Origin: W0P28-013 sp964570565
Lineage (GTDB): Bacteria > Bacteroidota > Bacteroidia > Bacteroidales > Paludibacteraceae
Reading direction: 5' to 3'
NCBI GenBank assembly: GCA_964570565.1
Contig: CAZMYT010000008.1
Location: 1 to 64,000, forward strand
DNA length: 64,000 nt
In this document: piece by piece, positions 1 through 8,100 of the stretch
Position numbering within the stretch: the first letter of the stretch is position 1
Layout: every line of letters starts with the position of its first letter
Notes under the pieces: generated by a model
Databases searched by the model: none
Told to the model about the DNA's origin: nothing
Seen by the model: the letters and a program-made list of their open reading frames with translations, nothing else
Translations under genes and position numbers: made by a program

Positions 1-54
1 TAAGCTCGCTTACGCCGATGGTACTGCCCACAAGGTGGGAGAGTAGGTAGCCGC
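1..54 (+). rRNA. rrf: 5S ribosomal RNA, 3' end (partial)
   Basis: The first ~54 bases match the 3' part of a bacterial 5S rRNA: the GCCGATGGTACTGC segment, a short hairpin CCCAC/GTGGG, then GAGAGTAGGT and a closing GCCGCC. The 5' half lies outside the window, so this is the end of an rRNA operon on the plus strand. A strong terminator follows 9 bases later. The exact mature 3' end is inferred. Confidence 0.9.
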
Positions 55-62
55 CTTTTTCA

Positions 63-100
63 GAGCCGAGTATACAACTGTATACTCGGCTCTTTTTTTT
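63..100 (+). terminator. rRNA operon terminator
   Basis: A perfect 14-bp stem (63-76 with 79-92) is followed by eight T residues. It lies immediately downstream of the 5S rRNA and is a textbook intrinsic terminator. Confidence 0.93.
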
Positions 101-123
101 ACAATAATGCCAATAATACATAA

Positions 124-165
124 ACAAAAGGCTCTATCATTTTCTGATAGAGCCTTTTGTTTTTA
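124..165. terminator. Intrinsic terminator of the TrmH-like gene
   Basis: A 16-bp stem (124-139 with 145-160) with a 5-nt loop lies 14 bases beyond the stop of the minus-strand methyltransferase gene. A/T-rich flanks on both sides suggest it can act in both directions, closing the rRNA operon on one side and the methyltransferase on the other. Confidence 0.8.
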
Positions 166-178
166 TTGTTAAGTTGAT

Positions 179-709
179 TTATCGAAATTGTTTTGCAAAC
201 TCCCAGATGACAATGCCCGCTGTTACACTAACGTTTAAAGAATGCTTAGTACCAAATTGAGGTAATTCCAAACAACCATCACTTAAATCGATAACGGACT
301 GCTGTACGCCTTTTACTTCATTGCCTAAGATCACAGCGTATTTATTCCCTTTTTCTGCTTTAAATGTGTCCATATTGATGCTGTCGTCCGCTTGCTCTAT
401 AGCTAGCATAGTATAACCAGCTTGCTTTAATTCATTCACAGCTTCTGTAGTTTCTTTATAGTATTCCCAATCCACAGAAAATTCAGCGCCAAGTGCCGAT
501 TTATGAATTTCGGCATTGGGAGGTGTTGCTGTTATTCCACACAATATTACTTTTTCTACACAATAGGCGTCTGAAGTACGAAAAACAGATCCAACATTGT
601 GTAAACTGCGTACGTTATCCAGAATCACTACGAGTGGAATTTTAGGGGTTTCCTTAAATTCTTCGGGTGTAAGACGTATTATCTCTTCTGTGTTTAATTT
701 ACGAGCCAT
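179..709 (-). CDS. RNA methyltransferase, TrmH/SpoU family
   Basis: This 176-residue protein is a minimal SPOUT-class methyltransferase that would transfer a methyl group from S-adenosylmethionine to RNA, probably a tRNA 2'-O-ribose. All three SpoU motifs are visible: motif 1 around residues 31-45 (DNVRSLHNVGSVFRTSD), motif 2 around 127-135 (ILGNEVKGV) and motif 3 near 150-165 (LPQFGTKHSLNVSVTAG). No extra N-terminal RNA-binding domain is present, so it resembles the short TrmH/TrmL class. It is the last gene before the rRNA operon end and has its own terminator. The exact RNA target cannot be told from the sequence. Confidence 0.88.
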   Translation of the reverse strand: MARKLNTEEIIRLTPEEFKETPKIPLVVILDNVRSLHNVGSVFRTSDAYCVEKVILCGITATPPNAEIHKSALGAEFSVDWEYYKETTEAVNELKQAGYTMLAIEQADDSINMDTFKAEKGNKYAVILGNEVKGVQQSVIDLSDGCLELPQFGTKHSLNVSVTAGIVIWEFAKQFR

Positions 710-746
710 AATGGTGTGGATGATTGAAGATATTAACGAAAATAAG

Positions 747-818
747 TACCCTCGCTGAGAATCGAACTCAGATTTAAAGTTTAGGAAACTTTCGTTCTAT
801 CCATTGAACTACGGGGGC
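747..818 (-). tRNA. tRNA-Arg (anticodon CCU)
   Basis: The minus strand folds as a cloverleaf. The D arm has stem GTTC/GAAC, the anticodon arm AAAGT-TTCCTAA-ACTTT gives anticodon CCU (codon AGG), and the T arm is CTGAG-TTCGATT-CTCAG. The acceptor stem pairs except for one C-A mismatch (position 5/68) and a terminal G-U. The discriminator base is A and CCA is not encoded. The gene is 72 nt long and sits between the TrmH-like gene and recO. Confidence 0.9.
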
Positions 819-867
819 GTTTGAATGCTACAAAAGTAGCTGATTTTTGGCGTTTTTCCAAATGGAC

Positions 868-1584
868 TTAGGCAAATAGTTGTTGCAAAATATCCAACGA
901 CTTAACCGTTCCGAATTCGGGTAAATGCAACCGATAATAGGTTAAGATGTGTTCTAAAATGGTATTACGCTGGTTACGCGATAGACTAAAAACCTGCATG
1001 GTATCATAATCCATCCGCATAAGGTGAGCAAATGCCTCTGTTTCTTCTACATTCAGGGTGTGTGGATTGTTATTCTGCTCGGTGAATTGACTGTTGAGCA
1101 TGTCAAAATAGACACCATCGTGAAACTGACTTAAATTAGGGAAAAAGCCTAAAAAATAGGTCATTTTAATCAGAAAAACGAGGTGAAAATTAGCAAATCC
1201 TTTGGTGGTTGTATCGAAAAATAGGATAGACTCTTTCACGAAGTCAAACAATGCGTTTTCTTTATCCGACTCTCGGAGCGTTTTATGGAGAATTTCACTT
1301 AAAAATAAAGCGATACTATTTTTGATGGGGTCGTATGGAACTGTATTTAATAAGCTAGTTGGTGAACTTTCGCGTATGTATTGAAATGTTTTGTTTATGC
1401 GATTATCTAGCACTATATCGATAAGTGACAATGGTTGCATTAGGACAGGCGATAATGCTAACTTTTGCTTAGAACCTTTCACTAAACAGTTTATTCGGCC
1501 TTGTTCGCGTGTGAATAAATGGACTATATAACTATGATCGCGGTAGTGAATAGTATGTAAAACGATGGCTTCTGTTTTTATCAT
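868..1584 (-). CDS. recO: DNA repair protein RecO
   Basis: RecO acts in the RecFOR pathway, where it displaces SSB and loads RecA on gapped single-stranded DNA and anneals complementary strands. The 238-residue length is usual for the family. The N-terminus (residues 1-40, with EAIVLHTIHYRDHS and GRINCLVKGSK) has the OB-fold pattern typical of RecO, followed by the helical C-terminal part. The zinc-finger cysteines found in some RecO proteins are not evident. Its start overlaps the dprA stop by one base (TAATG), so the two are translationally coupled in one operon of DNA recombination genes. Confidence 0.92.
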   Translation of the reverse strand: MIKTEAIVLHTIHYRDHSYIVHLFTREQGRINCLVKGSKQKLALSPVLMQPLSLIDIVLDNRINKTFQYIRESSPTSLLNTVPYDPIKNSIALFLSEILHKTLRESDKENALFDFVKESILFFDTTTKGFANFHLVFLIKMTYFLGFFPNLSQFHDGVYFDMLNSQFTEQNNNPHTLNVEETEAFAHLMRMDYDTMQVFSLSRNQRNTILEHILTYYRLHLPEFGTVKSLDILQQLFA

Positions 1585-2696
1585 TACGATACAATTTTAT
1601 AATGACTGCCAGGTAATGAATGAATCAAACCTTTAAATTCAAGTTGGATTAATAAGCCTAATAGTTTTTGTAATGGAATTTTACTTTTTGCGGCTAATGC
1701 ATTAATATATACCGATTCTTCCGCCCGAAGAACATTAATAATTTGTTCTTCATCGGAAGTCAGTGATGTAAAAAGTTTTTGTTGCACAGTACGCGTACTC
1801 AATTGCGTATCCCAATTCATGAATTTTTCTAAATCACTGGCCGTTTGAATTAAAACAGCTTGATTTTTATAGATTAAATTATTGCATCCTTGCGATTGCG
1901 TATCGTTTATGCGTCCAGGAATGGCAAATACATCCCGATTATACCCATTAGCTAGTTCTGCTGTAATTAACGAGCCTCCTTTGAGTCCTGATTCAATCAC
2001 TAAAGTAGCATCGCACATACCAGCAACAATACGATTGCGCTCTACGAAATTTGGGGCATCGGGATTGGTTTGGCTCGGATATTCTGTGACGATGGAGCCA
2101 CCCATTTCTATGATTTTCTTTGCCACAGATTGATGTGTAGAAGGATAGATACGATCCAAACCGTGTGCAACAACACTGTATGTGCGCAAATCATTGTCTA
2201 TAGCTGCTTTGTGAGCCGCCACGTCTACGCCATAGGCGAGTCCACTCACAATGGTTAATTCTGGTTGTGTTTGAGCAAGCGACTGAATGATAGATTGGCA
2301 CAATTCTTTGCCGTAAGGCGTTATTTTACGTGTACCAACAACGGCCAGATAGCGACCTGTGTTAAAATCGTCCGTTCCTTTTGAATAGATTAATACTGGA
2401 GCATCCTCACACTCTTTTAAACGATACGGATAAGATGATTCGGTAAAAAAATGGGTGTGTATTTTGTAACGTTCGATGAATTCAATTTCGGCATCAGCCC
2501 GTTGTAAAACTTTTTGCGTAGATATGGCATTCGCCAAAACTTCACCAATACCTGGTATTTTTTTTAGTAATTCAGGTTTTTCTGTAAATACGGCCTCTAT
2601 ACTACCTAAATAGCTAATTAGTTTACGCGCATTGACAGGACCAATTCCCTTGATTAATGTGACGCCTATTTGATATCTCAACTCTTGATGATTCAT
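1584..2696 (-). CDS. dprA: DNA-processing protein DprA/Smf
   Basis: DprA binds incoming single-stranded DNA and loads RecA during natural transformation, and may also serve in recombination generally. The 370 residues show an N-terminal helix-hairpin-helix region (around 15-60, with GPVNARKL and IPGIGEVLA), the Rossmann-like core with VGTRKITPYG near 120 and the GLKGGSLITAELA loop near 240, and a C-terminal winged-helix-like DprA_WH region. It overlaps the VanZ-like gene by four bases (ATGA) and recO by one, so the three form a tight operon. Other competence genes are not in the window, so natural transformation is not established. Confidence 0.93.
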   Translation of the reverse strand: MNHQELRYQIGVTLIKGIGPVNARKLISYLGSIEAVFTEKPELLKKIPGIGEVLANAISTQKVLQRADAEIEFIERYKIHTHFFTESSYPYRLKECEDAPVLIYSKGTDDFNTGRYLAVVGTRKITPYGKELCQSIIQSLAQTQPELTIVSGLAYGVDVAAHKAAIDNDLRTYSVVAHGLDRIYPSTHQSVAKKIIEMGGSIVTEYPSQTNPDAPNFVERNRIVAGMCDATLVIESGLKGGSLITAELANGYNRDVFAIPGRINDTQSQGCNNLIYKNQAVLIQTASDLEKFMNWDTQLSTRTVQQKLFTSLTSDEEQIINVLRAEESVYINALAAKSKIPLQKLLGLLIQLEFKGLIHSLPGSHYKIVS

Positions 2697-3064
2697 CGGC
2701 GCACGTTATAAATAGTGGAGGAAAGAACTAATCCAACCAATGTCCCTGCGCTATTGGCGAGCATATCAAAACCATCGGCAGCACGACTTACCGTCAGTAC
2801 ACCTTGCATGATTTCCATAAATCCACCATAAAAAATGGGTGCTAATAGTAATAGACCATAAGTACGAAACGTTTTGACAGCGTGCTTTTGGCTATAATCG
2901 TAAAAGAGTATACATGTCAATGTGAGGTACATCACTAGATGCACCAATTTATCGGCGTGCGTAAATGTTGGAAGTTTATTACCCGAGAACGAAGCCATCG
3001 ATAATATCAAAATACATACACTACAGATAATAGTTTTCCAATAGGTTGTTACAAATTTCTGCAT
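2693..3064 (-). CDS. VanZ family membrane protein
   Basis: This is a small integral membrane protein of about 123 residues with three to four hydrophobic segments. The VanZ-family pattern is present: a polar DKLVHLVMYLTL stretch, then an acidic GGFMEIMQ segment and a final helix with DMLANSAGTLVG. VanZ proteins are named for a teicoplanin-resistance accessory factor, but most family members have no known function. The start at 3064 is preferred over the upstream ATG at 3100, because that ATG overlaps the -7 promoter box (3090-3097) and would lie upstream of the expected transcript start. It is first in an operon with dprA and recO. Confidence 0.85.
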   Translation of the reverse strand: MQKFVTTYWKTIICSVCILILSMASFSGNKLPTFTHADKLVHLVMYLTLTCILFYDYSQKHAVKTFRTYGLLLLAPIFYGGFMEIMQGVLTVSRAADGFDMLANSAGTLVGLVLSSTIYNVRR

Positions 3065-3089
3065 AACCAGCAAAATCAATTTTGTATGG

Positions 3090-3120
3090 CAAAGATACAT
3101 TTTTTATCAAAGTTGTACAA
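3090..3120 (-). promoter_or_regulatory. Sigma-ABfr promoter of vanZ-dprA-recO
   Basis: On the minus strand a TTG (3120-3118) is followed after 20 bases by TATCTTTG (3097-3090). This matches the Bacteroidetes consensus TTG-N19/20-TAnnTTTG. It fixes the downstream start codon of the VanZ-like gene. Confidence 0.8.
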
Positions 3121-3126
3121 ATGTAC

Positions 3127-3166
3127 AAAGGCTGCTTTATCGTTGAGATAAGCAGCCTTTTTTACT
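3127..3166. terminator. Terminator downstream of deoC
   Basis: A 14-bp stem with one bulged T (3127-3141 with 3147-3160) lies 21 bases beyond the deoC stop. The longer T run is on the plus strand, so the hairpin may serve as a bidirectional barrier between deoC and the next operon's promoter. Confidence 0.7.
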
Positions 3167-3186
3167 TAAATAATTGACCTGAGTCT

Positions 3187-4071
3187 TTAGAAATATTTAA
3201 CCTCTTTATTGTAAATACTTGTCAATAAATTATTTGACAGGCGGCTTGCTCCAAAACGGAATAATTTGTTGTTCATCCATTCTTCGCCTAACACCGTATT
3301 CACAACTGTGTAGAATTTTACGGCATCTTCGGTAGTGGCAACACCACCTGCAGGTTTGAAACCAATTTTGACGCCTGTTTTTTCGTAGTATTCTTTGATA
3401 GCACCACACATAATGTAAGCTGCTTCTAAGGTAGCAGCAGGTTCCATTTTACCTGTGGAGGTTTTTATGAAATCGGCACCAGCAGCAATAGCAAGCAATG
3501 AAGCTTGTTTAATTTCTACCGCAGAACGTAACGCTCCACTTTCTAAAATGACTTTCAGATGTGCTTTACCGCAAGCGGCTTTCAACTCTTGTAGTTCTTC
3601 GTACACTTCGCTGTGGAATCCGCTGAAGAATTTACCAATAGAAATAACCACGTCAATTTCGTCAGCACCAGCTTGTACTGTTAAGGCTGTTTCAGCCACT
3701 TTTACTTCAATAAATGATTGTGAAGATGGAAAACAAGCTGCTACCGCCGCAATGTTTACACCATTTTCTTTTTCCAATACGGCTCTAGTTACTGGCACTA
3801 AAGATGGATAGACACAGACAGCTGCCACGTTTGGCATTTCAGGATAATGTTCCGAAAAATCATTCACTTTTTGCATCATGGTACCAATTTGATCTTCGGT
3901 ATCGGTGCTATTGAGTGATGTGAGGTCAATTAAGTTGAAGCATTTTTTATAAACTTCTACGGTATTGTTTTTAGCAAAATTTTTTGCCAAAATTTCAGCT
4001 ACAGCCTTTTTTACTTCTGCATCATTTAAGTCACAGTTGTACTGTGCATACAAGTCTTTCATTTTTTCCAT
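3187..4071 (-). CDS. deoC: Deoxyribose-phosphate aldolase
   Basis: DeoC is a class I aldolase that cleaves 2-deoxyribose-5-phosphate to glyceraldehyde-3-phosphate and acetaldehyde in deoxynucleoside catabolism. The Schiff-base lysine lies in ADFIKTSTGK (around residues 200-210). A second conserved lysine is in GFKPAGGV, and the acidic EIDVVI strand is present. The 294 residues make it longer than the ~220-residue short form, matching the longer E. coli-like DeoC group with an N-terminal helical extension. It lies 35 bases after dtd on the same strand. No deoxyribonucleoside kinase or phosphorylase gene is nearby. Confidence 0.95.
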   Translation of the reverse strand: MEKMKDLYAQYNCDLNDAEVKKAVAEILAKNFAKNNTVEVYKKCFNLIDLTSLNSTDTEDQIGTMMQKVNDFSEHYPEMPNVAAVCVYPSLVPVTRAVLEKENGVNIAAVAACFPSSQSFIEVKVAETALTVQAGADEIDVVISIGKFFSGFHSEVYEELQELKAACGKAHLKVILESGALRSAVEIKQASLLAIAAGADFIKTSTGKMEPAATLEAAYIMCGAIKEYYEKTGVKIGFKPAGGVATTEDAVKFYTVVNTVLGEEWMNNKLFRFGASRLSNNLLTSIYNKEVKYF

Positions 4072-4106
4072 GTCATCATCTTTTTGGGTTATAAATTAAG
4101 TATAGT

Positions 4107-4559
4107 TTATTCTTTATTTTTTGAGTCTATCCAAATAGTTACGGGGCCATCATTGAGTAATTCAACTTTCATATCAGCACCAAATGTTCCTGTTTGAACA
4201 GGTTTACCGAGTTTTTGTGTGGCTAGGTTACAACATGTTTCGTAAAGCGGTATGGCCACGTCTGGTTTGGCTGCACGTATGTACGATGGGCGATTGCCTT
4301 TCGCTGTCATGGCGTGGAGCGTAAATTGGCTCACAATCAATAATTCGCCCTCAATATCAATCAATGATTTGTTCATGACGCCGTTTTCGTCATCAAATAT
4401 GCGCAGATTCACGATTTTACTCGTTAGCCATTCACAATCTTCGTTTGTGTCGCTATCTTCAATGCCAATTAATACCAATAATCCTTGCTGAATGGACGAT
4501 TTTAGTTGGTCGTCGATGGTTACGGAGGCGTGTGAAACGCGTTGAATCAAAGCTCGCAT
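4107..4559 (-). CDS. dtd: D-aminoacyl-tRNA deacylase
   Basis: Dtd removes D-amino acids, and glycine mischarged on tRNA-Ala, from tRNA and so protects translation. The protein has 150 residues, the usual size. It begins with the typical MRALIQRVSHASVTID and contains the SQFTLHA and GNRPSY motifs around residues 78-95. The C-terminal NDGPVTIWID segment carries the cis Gly-Pro motif that recognises the D-amino acid. It is a cytosolic dimer in known cases. It is placed between the C_GCAxxG_C_C gene and deoC on the minus strand. Confidence 0.95.
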   Translation of the reverse strand: MRALIQRVSHASVTIDDQLKSSIQQGLLVLIGIEDSDTNEDCEWLTSKIVNLRIFDDENGVMNKSLIDIEGELLIVSQFTLHAMTAKGNRPSYIRAAKPDVAIPLYETCCNLATQKLGKPVQTGTFGADMKVELLNDGPVTIWIDSKNKE

Positions 4560-4591
4560 AGATGGCTGGTTTATGTCAAGTGCAAAGATAC

Positions 4592-5062
4592 TTATTTTTC
4601 GTTTATGTCGTTTATTGACTTAATCTTTTTACCGACAATCGTGGCTGCTAGGTGTACCAATTCAGCACAAGGGCGTTTTTTGTAATAGGCTTCTGTGCGT
4701 GCTTCGGCTACGGGCTCGTCTTTTTTATGATCTAAACCTAATAATTCGCGGCAAATAATAGAGCCGTTTTCTGCTTTGAATTCTTCGGCTAACTCTTGTA
4801 CCATTTTGTAACTATCTCCTTTTTTTGATGGTTCATCGGCGGGAAGTTGTAATCCGGCTACTAAGAACATGCCTGTACATGCTCCGCATACTTCGCGTAA
4901 TCGTCCCATGCCACCACCAAATGGAGCACTTATAATGCCTGCCATTTTAGGATCCATGCCATATAAATCCGAAAAAGCCATGTAAACCGATTGTGCGCAG
5001 TTGTAACCCGAACGAAAATAAGTTTCTGCTTGTGATGCGCGCTCTTCTACATTTATCTCCAT
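4592..5062 (-). CDS. C_GCAxxG_C_C family redox-type protein
   Basis: This 156-residue protein belongs to the C_GCAxxG_C_C family, named for its cysteine pattern. It shows GYNCAQSV (residues ~19-26), then a glycine-rich FGGGMGRLREVCGACTG stretch (~48-64) with paired cysteines, and a further cysteine in SIICREL and in KRPCAEL. The family is thought to be a redox-active or metal-binding protein, often near oxidoreductases, but its biochemical role is not established. It follows the SIMPL gene by 6 bases, so they probably share a transcript. Confidence 0.85.
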   Translation of the reverse strand: MEINVEERASQAETYFRSGYNCAQSVYMAFSDLYGMDPKMAGIISAPFGGGMGRLREVCGACTGMFLVAGLQLPADEPSKKGDSYKMVQELAEEFKAENGSIICRELLGLDHKKDEPVAEARTEAYYKKRPCAELVHLAATIVGKKIKSINDINEK

Positions 5063-5068
5063 GCTATT

Positions 5069-5770
5069 TTAGTCTTCTAAATAATAATCTACGGTTGTTA
5101 CCACACGTACACGTTTGATATCAGGCGTGTTGCTGTCGCGATCGACGATGCTAAATTGTCCCTGATTAGCATTTTTGATTTTGCCTAATTTGCTGTCGCT
5201 GTCCGATGCAAATTTTTCAGCCGTGGCACGTGCATTTTTGGTCGCTTCTTCTATCATTTTAGGTTTTACGTCATTCAACTTTGTGAATTCGTAGTTAATC
5301 AGGTAACGATAATCGCCCGAAATGATGGCAATACCTTTTTTAAGTAATTCGCTTTGTTGGGTTATGAGTGCTTTGATTTTAGGAACGTCAGACGAGGTAA
5401 TAGTGATTACGGAAGTTACATTGTAACGATATGGTGGGCGTTCGTTACCATAACGTTCTGCTTGTAAATCCACGATTTCTGGTGCCGAAATGTTAATGTC
5501 TTTTTCGTTGATACCTTTTGCTTTAAGAAATGCCACAATGGTATCGTTTTTAGCGTTGACATTGGTGTAGATTTTTAATAAATCATCGCCAATTTCTTTG
5601 AATACCAGCGGACAGGTTACTTTGTCGGCTGGAAATTCCATCTCTGACAATCCTTTTACACTCACGTAACGGTCTTTGTTCGAGAAATTGTCCACACTGG
5701 TTTTTAATAAAAATCCCAAAATGATAAAACCGACAGCAAGAATACTTGCTTCAATAATACGATGTTTCAT
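5069..5770 (-). CDS. SIMPL domain (DUF541) membrane-anchored protein
   Basis: This 233-residue protein has a single N-terminal membrane anchor (about residues 7-24, ILAVGFIILGFLL) followed by a periplasmic SIMPL/DUF541 domain. The domain begins with the usual RYVSVKGLSEMEFPADKV pattern, in which oscillating beta strands are followed by helices (EATKNARATAEKFA). SIMPL proteins such as mammalian SIMPL and Brucella BP26 form oligomeric rings, but their bacterial function is mostly unknown. It lies 9 bases downstream of RNase R and 6 bases upstream of the C_GCAxxG_C_C gene. Confidence 0.82.
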   Translation of the reverse strand: MKHRIIEASILAVGFIILGFLLKTSVDNFSNKDRYVSVKGLSEMEFPADKVTCPLVFKEIGDDLLKIYTNVNAKNDTIVAFLKAKGINEKDINISAPEIVDLQAERYGNERPPYRYNVTSVITITSSDVPKIKALITQQSELLKKGIAIISGDYRYLINYEFTKLNDVKPKMIEEATKNARATAEKFASDSDSKLGKIKNANQGQFSIVDRDSNTPDIKRVRVVTTVDYYLED

Positions 5771-5779
5771 ACGGTTATG

Positions 5780-7930
5780 TTAAAAAGTTATTAATGCTAA
5801 ATCTAATTGTTTTTTGACCAAATCAGCACGTGCTATTTTTACGGTGACGGCATCGCCCAATTGGTACTTTTTGTGTTTGTGACGGCCAATGATGCAATAA
5901 TTTTTTTCATCAAAGGTGTAATAATCGTCACCCAAATTGCGGATTGGAATCATGCCTTCGCACTTATTTTCATTCAACTCTACGTAAATGCCCCATTCGG
6001 TAACACCCGAAATAACACCATCGTACACTTGTCCCAATCGTTCACTCATGTATTCTACTTGCTTGTACTTGATGGATGCACGTTCGGCATTGGCGGCCAA
6101 TTGTTCCATGTCGGAACTGTGTTTACAAAGCAATTCCCACTCGTTCGCATCCACGCTGTGTCCGCCAGCCAAATAGCGCGTTAGTAGTCGATGTACCATC
6201 ATGTCGGGATATCGTCTAATAGGTGATGTAAAATGCGTATAATAATCGAATGCAAGTCCGTAGTGGCCTGAATTATCGGTGCTGTATATGGCTTTTGCCA
6301 TAGAACGAATAGCCAATGTTTCGATGAGGTTTTGTTCTTTTTTACCTTCTACTTCATCCAGCAAATGATTGATGGCCGAAGATACTTCGGTATTTTTACC
6401 CGTTGTTTTGAGTTTGTAACCAAATCGCTTAATGAAGGTTGAGAAATTAGCCAATTTATCGGGATTTGGTACATCGTGAATACGATAAACAAAAGTTTTC
6501 GCTTTGTCGCCACGTTTTTGTGGCTTACCAATGTGTGTTGCCACAGTTCTATTGGCCAACAACATGAATTCTTCTACCAGTTTGTTCGATTCTTTAGCTT
6601 CTTTGAAAAAGACACTGACTGGTTTTCCTTTTTCATCTATCTCAAAACGAACTTCTACACGTTCAAAAGCAATAGCACCTTTTGCAAAACGTCTTACGCG
6701 CAACATCTTGGCAAATTCGTTGAGCTTGAGCATTTCCTCTTTATAATCGCCTTCACCAGTTTCGATAATGGTTTGCGCTTCTTCGTAGGTAAAACGACGA
6801 TTAGAATTAATCACCGTGCGTGCTATTTGGTAATCTTTTATTTCGGCAAATTCGTCTAAATGGAAAATTACCGAATAGGTCAACTTTTCTTCGTTAGGTC
6901 GTAACGAACAGATACCATTACTTAAATGTTCGGGTAACATCGGAATAGTTCTGTCTACCAAATAGATAGAAGTGGCACGATTGACAGCTTCTTTCTCAAT
7001 TATACTGTTTTCGGTTACGTAATGCGTCACATCGGCAATGTGTACGCCCACTTCCCATAAACCAGAGTCGAGTTTGCGGATAGAAATGGCATCGTCAAAA
7101 TCTTTGGCATCTCGTGGGTCAATGGTAAAAGTACACACATCGCGCATGTCGATACGTTTACGAATTTCTTCGGGCGTAATGCCTGCTTCGATTTTATTGG
7201 CAGCTTCTTCTACAGCTTCTGGATATTTGTAAGGTAATCCAAATTCTGCCAAAATAGCGTGCATTTCGGTGTTGTTGTCGCCAACATCGCCCAAAACATC
7301 GATAATTTCGCCGATAGGATTTTTGGCTTTGTCTTCCCACTCCACAATCCTTCCAATACATTTTTGACCATCTTTACCACCATTCAGTTTGTCGCGTGGA
7401 ATAAAAATATCGTGTACTAATTGTTTGCGATCCACGTTGAGAAACGCAAAATTTGGTTTTACTTCGAGAATGCCTACAAATTCGGTTTTTGCACGTTCTA
7501 GAACTTCTACCACTTCGCCTTCTTCGTCGCGATTTTTACGACGTGGATAGAGTAATACTTTTACTTTGTCGCCATTCAAGGCACAGCCCATGCTGCGTTC
7601 GGCAATAAAAATTGGTTCGCCACCATCGTCTGGAATAAGATAGGTCTTTTTTGCCACACTTTGACGGTCGAGTGTGCCTGTTACATAATTTTGACGTAAG
7701 TTGAGACGAAATTTGCCATAACTTACTTGTTCTAATTGCCCTTGTTCTAAAAGCGTATTGAGTGCTTCAACCACTAGTTGTTTTTGGGCATCGGTACGCA
7801 TACCTAAAGCGTGCGACAATTGTTTGTAGTTTAATAATTTATTAGGTACTTCTGCAAATAAATTAACGATTGCTGTTACAACCGCATTTTTGCGCATATT
7901 GGGTGATGTTTCTCTGTTTTTCTTTGCCAT
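5780..7930 (-). CDS. rnr: Ribonuclease R
   Basis: RNase R is a processive 3'-5' exoribonuclease that degrades structured RNA, including rRNA and mRNA fragments. The 716 residues show an N-terminal winged-helix-like region (~10-60), cold-shock domains, the RNB catalytic core with the acidic cluster DPRDAKDFDDA (~265-275), the HFTSPIRRYPDMMVHRLL signature (~590), and a C-terminal S1 domain (~640-710). A TATCTTTG -7 box lies at 7952-7959 on the minus strand, about 22 bases before the ATG. It heads a probable operon with the SIMPL and C_GCAxxG_C_C genes. Confidence 0.95.
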   Translation of the reverse strand: MAKKNRETSPNMRKNAVVTAIVNLFAEVPNKLLNYKQLSHALGMRTDAQKQLVVEALNTLLEQGQLEQVSYGKFRLNLRQNYVTGTLDRQSVAKKTYLIPDDGGEPIFIAERSMGCALNGDKVKVLLYPRRKNRDEEGEVVEVLERAKTEFVGILEVKPNFAFLNVDRKQLVHDIFIPRDKLNGGKDGQKCIGRIVEWEDKAKNPIGEIIDVLGDVGDNNTEMHAILAEFGLPYKYPEAVEEAANKIEAGITPEEIRKRIDMRDVCTFTIDPRDAKDFDDAISIRKLDSGLWEVGVHIADVTHYVTENSIIEKEAVNRATSIYLVDRTIPMLPEHLSNGICSLRPNEEKLTYSVIFHLDEFAEIKDYQIARTVINSNRRFTYEEAQTIIETGEGDYKEEMLKLNEFAKMLRVRRFAKGAIAFERVEVRFEIDEKGKPVSVFFKEAKESNKLVEEFMLLANRTVATHIGKPQKRGDKAKTFVYRIHDVPNPDKLANFSTFIKRFGYKLKTTGKNTEVSSAINHLLDEVEGKKEQNLIETLAIRSMAKAIYSTDNSGHYGLAFDYYTHFTSPIRRYPDMMVHRLLTRYLAGGHSVDANEWELLCKHSSDMEQLAANAERASIKYKQVEYMSERLGQVYDGVISGVTEWGIYVELNENKCEGMIPIRNLGDDYYTFDEKNYCIIGRHKHKKYQLGDAVTVKIARADLVKKQLDLALITF

Positions 7931-7997
7931 AATTCAAATGTTTACTTGTTACAAAGATAACGATTTTTATCTCACAATATCTAAACAAATATGTTTT

Positions 7998-8027
7998 TTG
8001 TGAGTTGATAAAAAATCGTTACTTTTG
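7998..8027 (+). promoter_or_regulatory. Promoter of the nucleoside-recognition gene
   Basis: TTG (7998-8000), 19 bases, then TACTTTTG (8020-8027) fits the Bacteroidetes sigma-ABfr consensus. It leaves a leader of about 65 bases before the GTG start at 8101. It is divergent from the RNase R -7 box at 7952-7959. Confidence 0.75.
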
Positions 8028-8100
8028 TTGGTTGAAGTATTACGCTGTACGGCTAATATTTCGTAAATTTAATCATTTCACCATTTAAACCTAATTAGCT

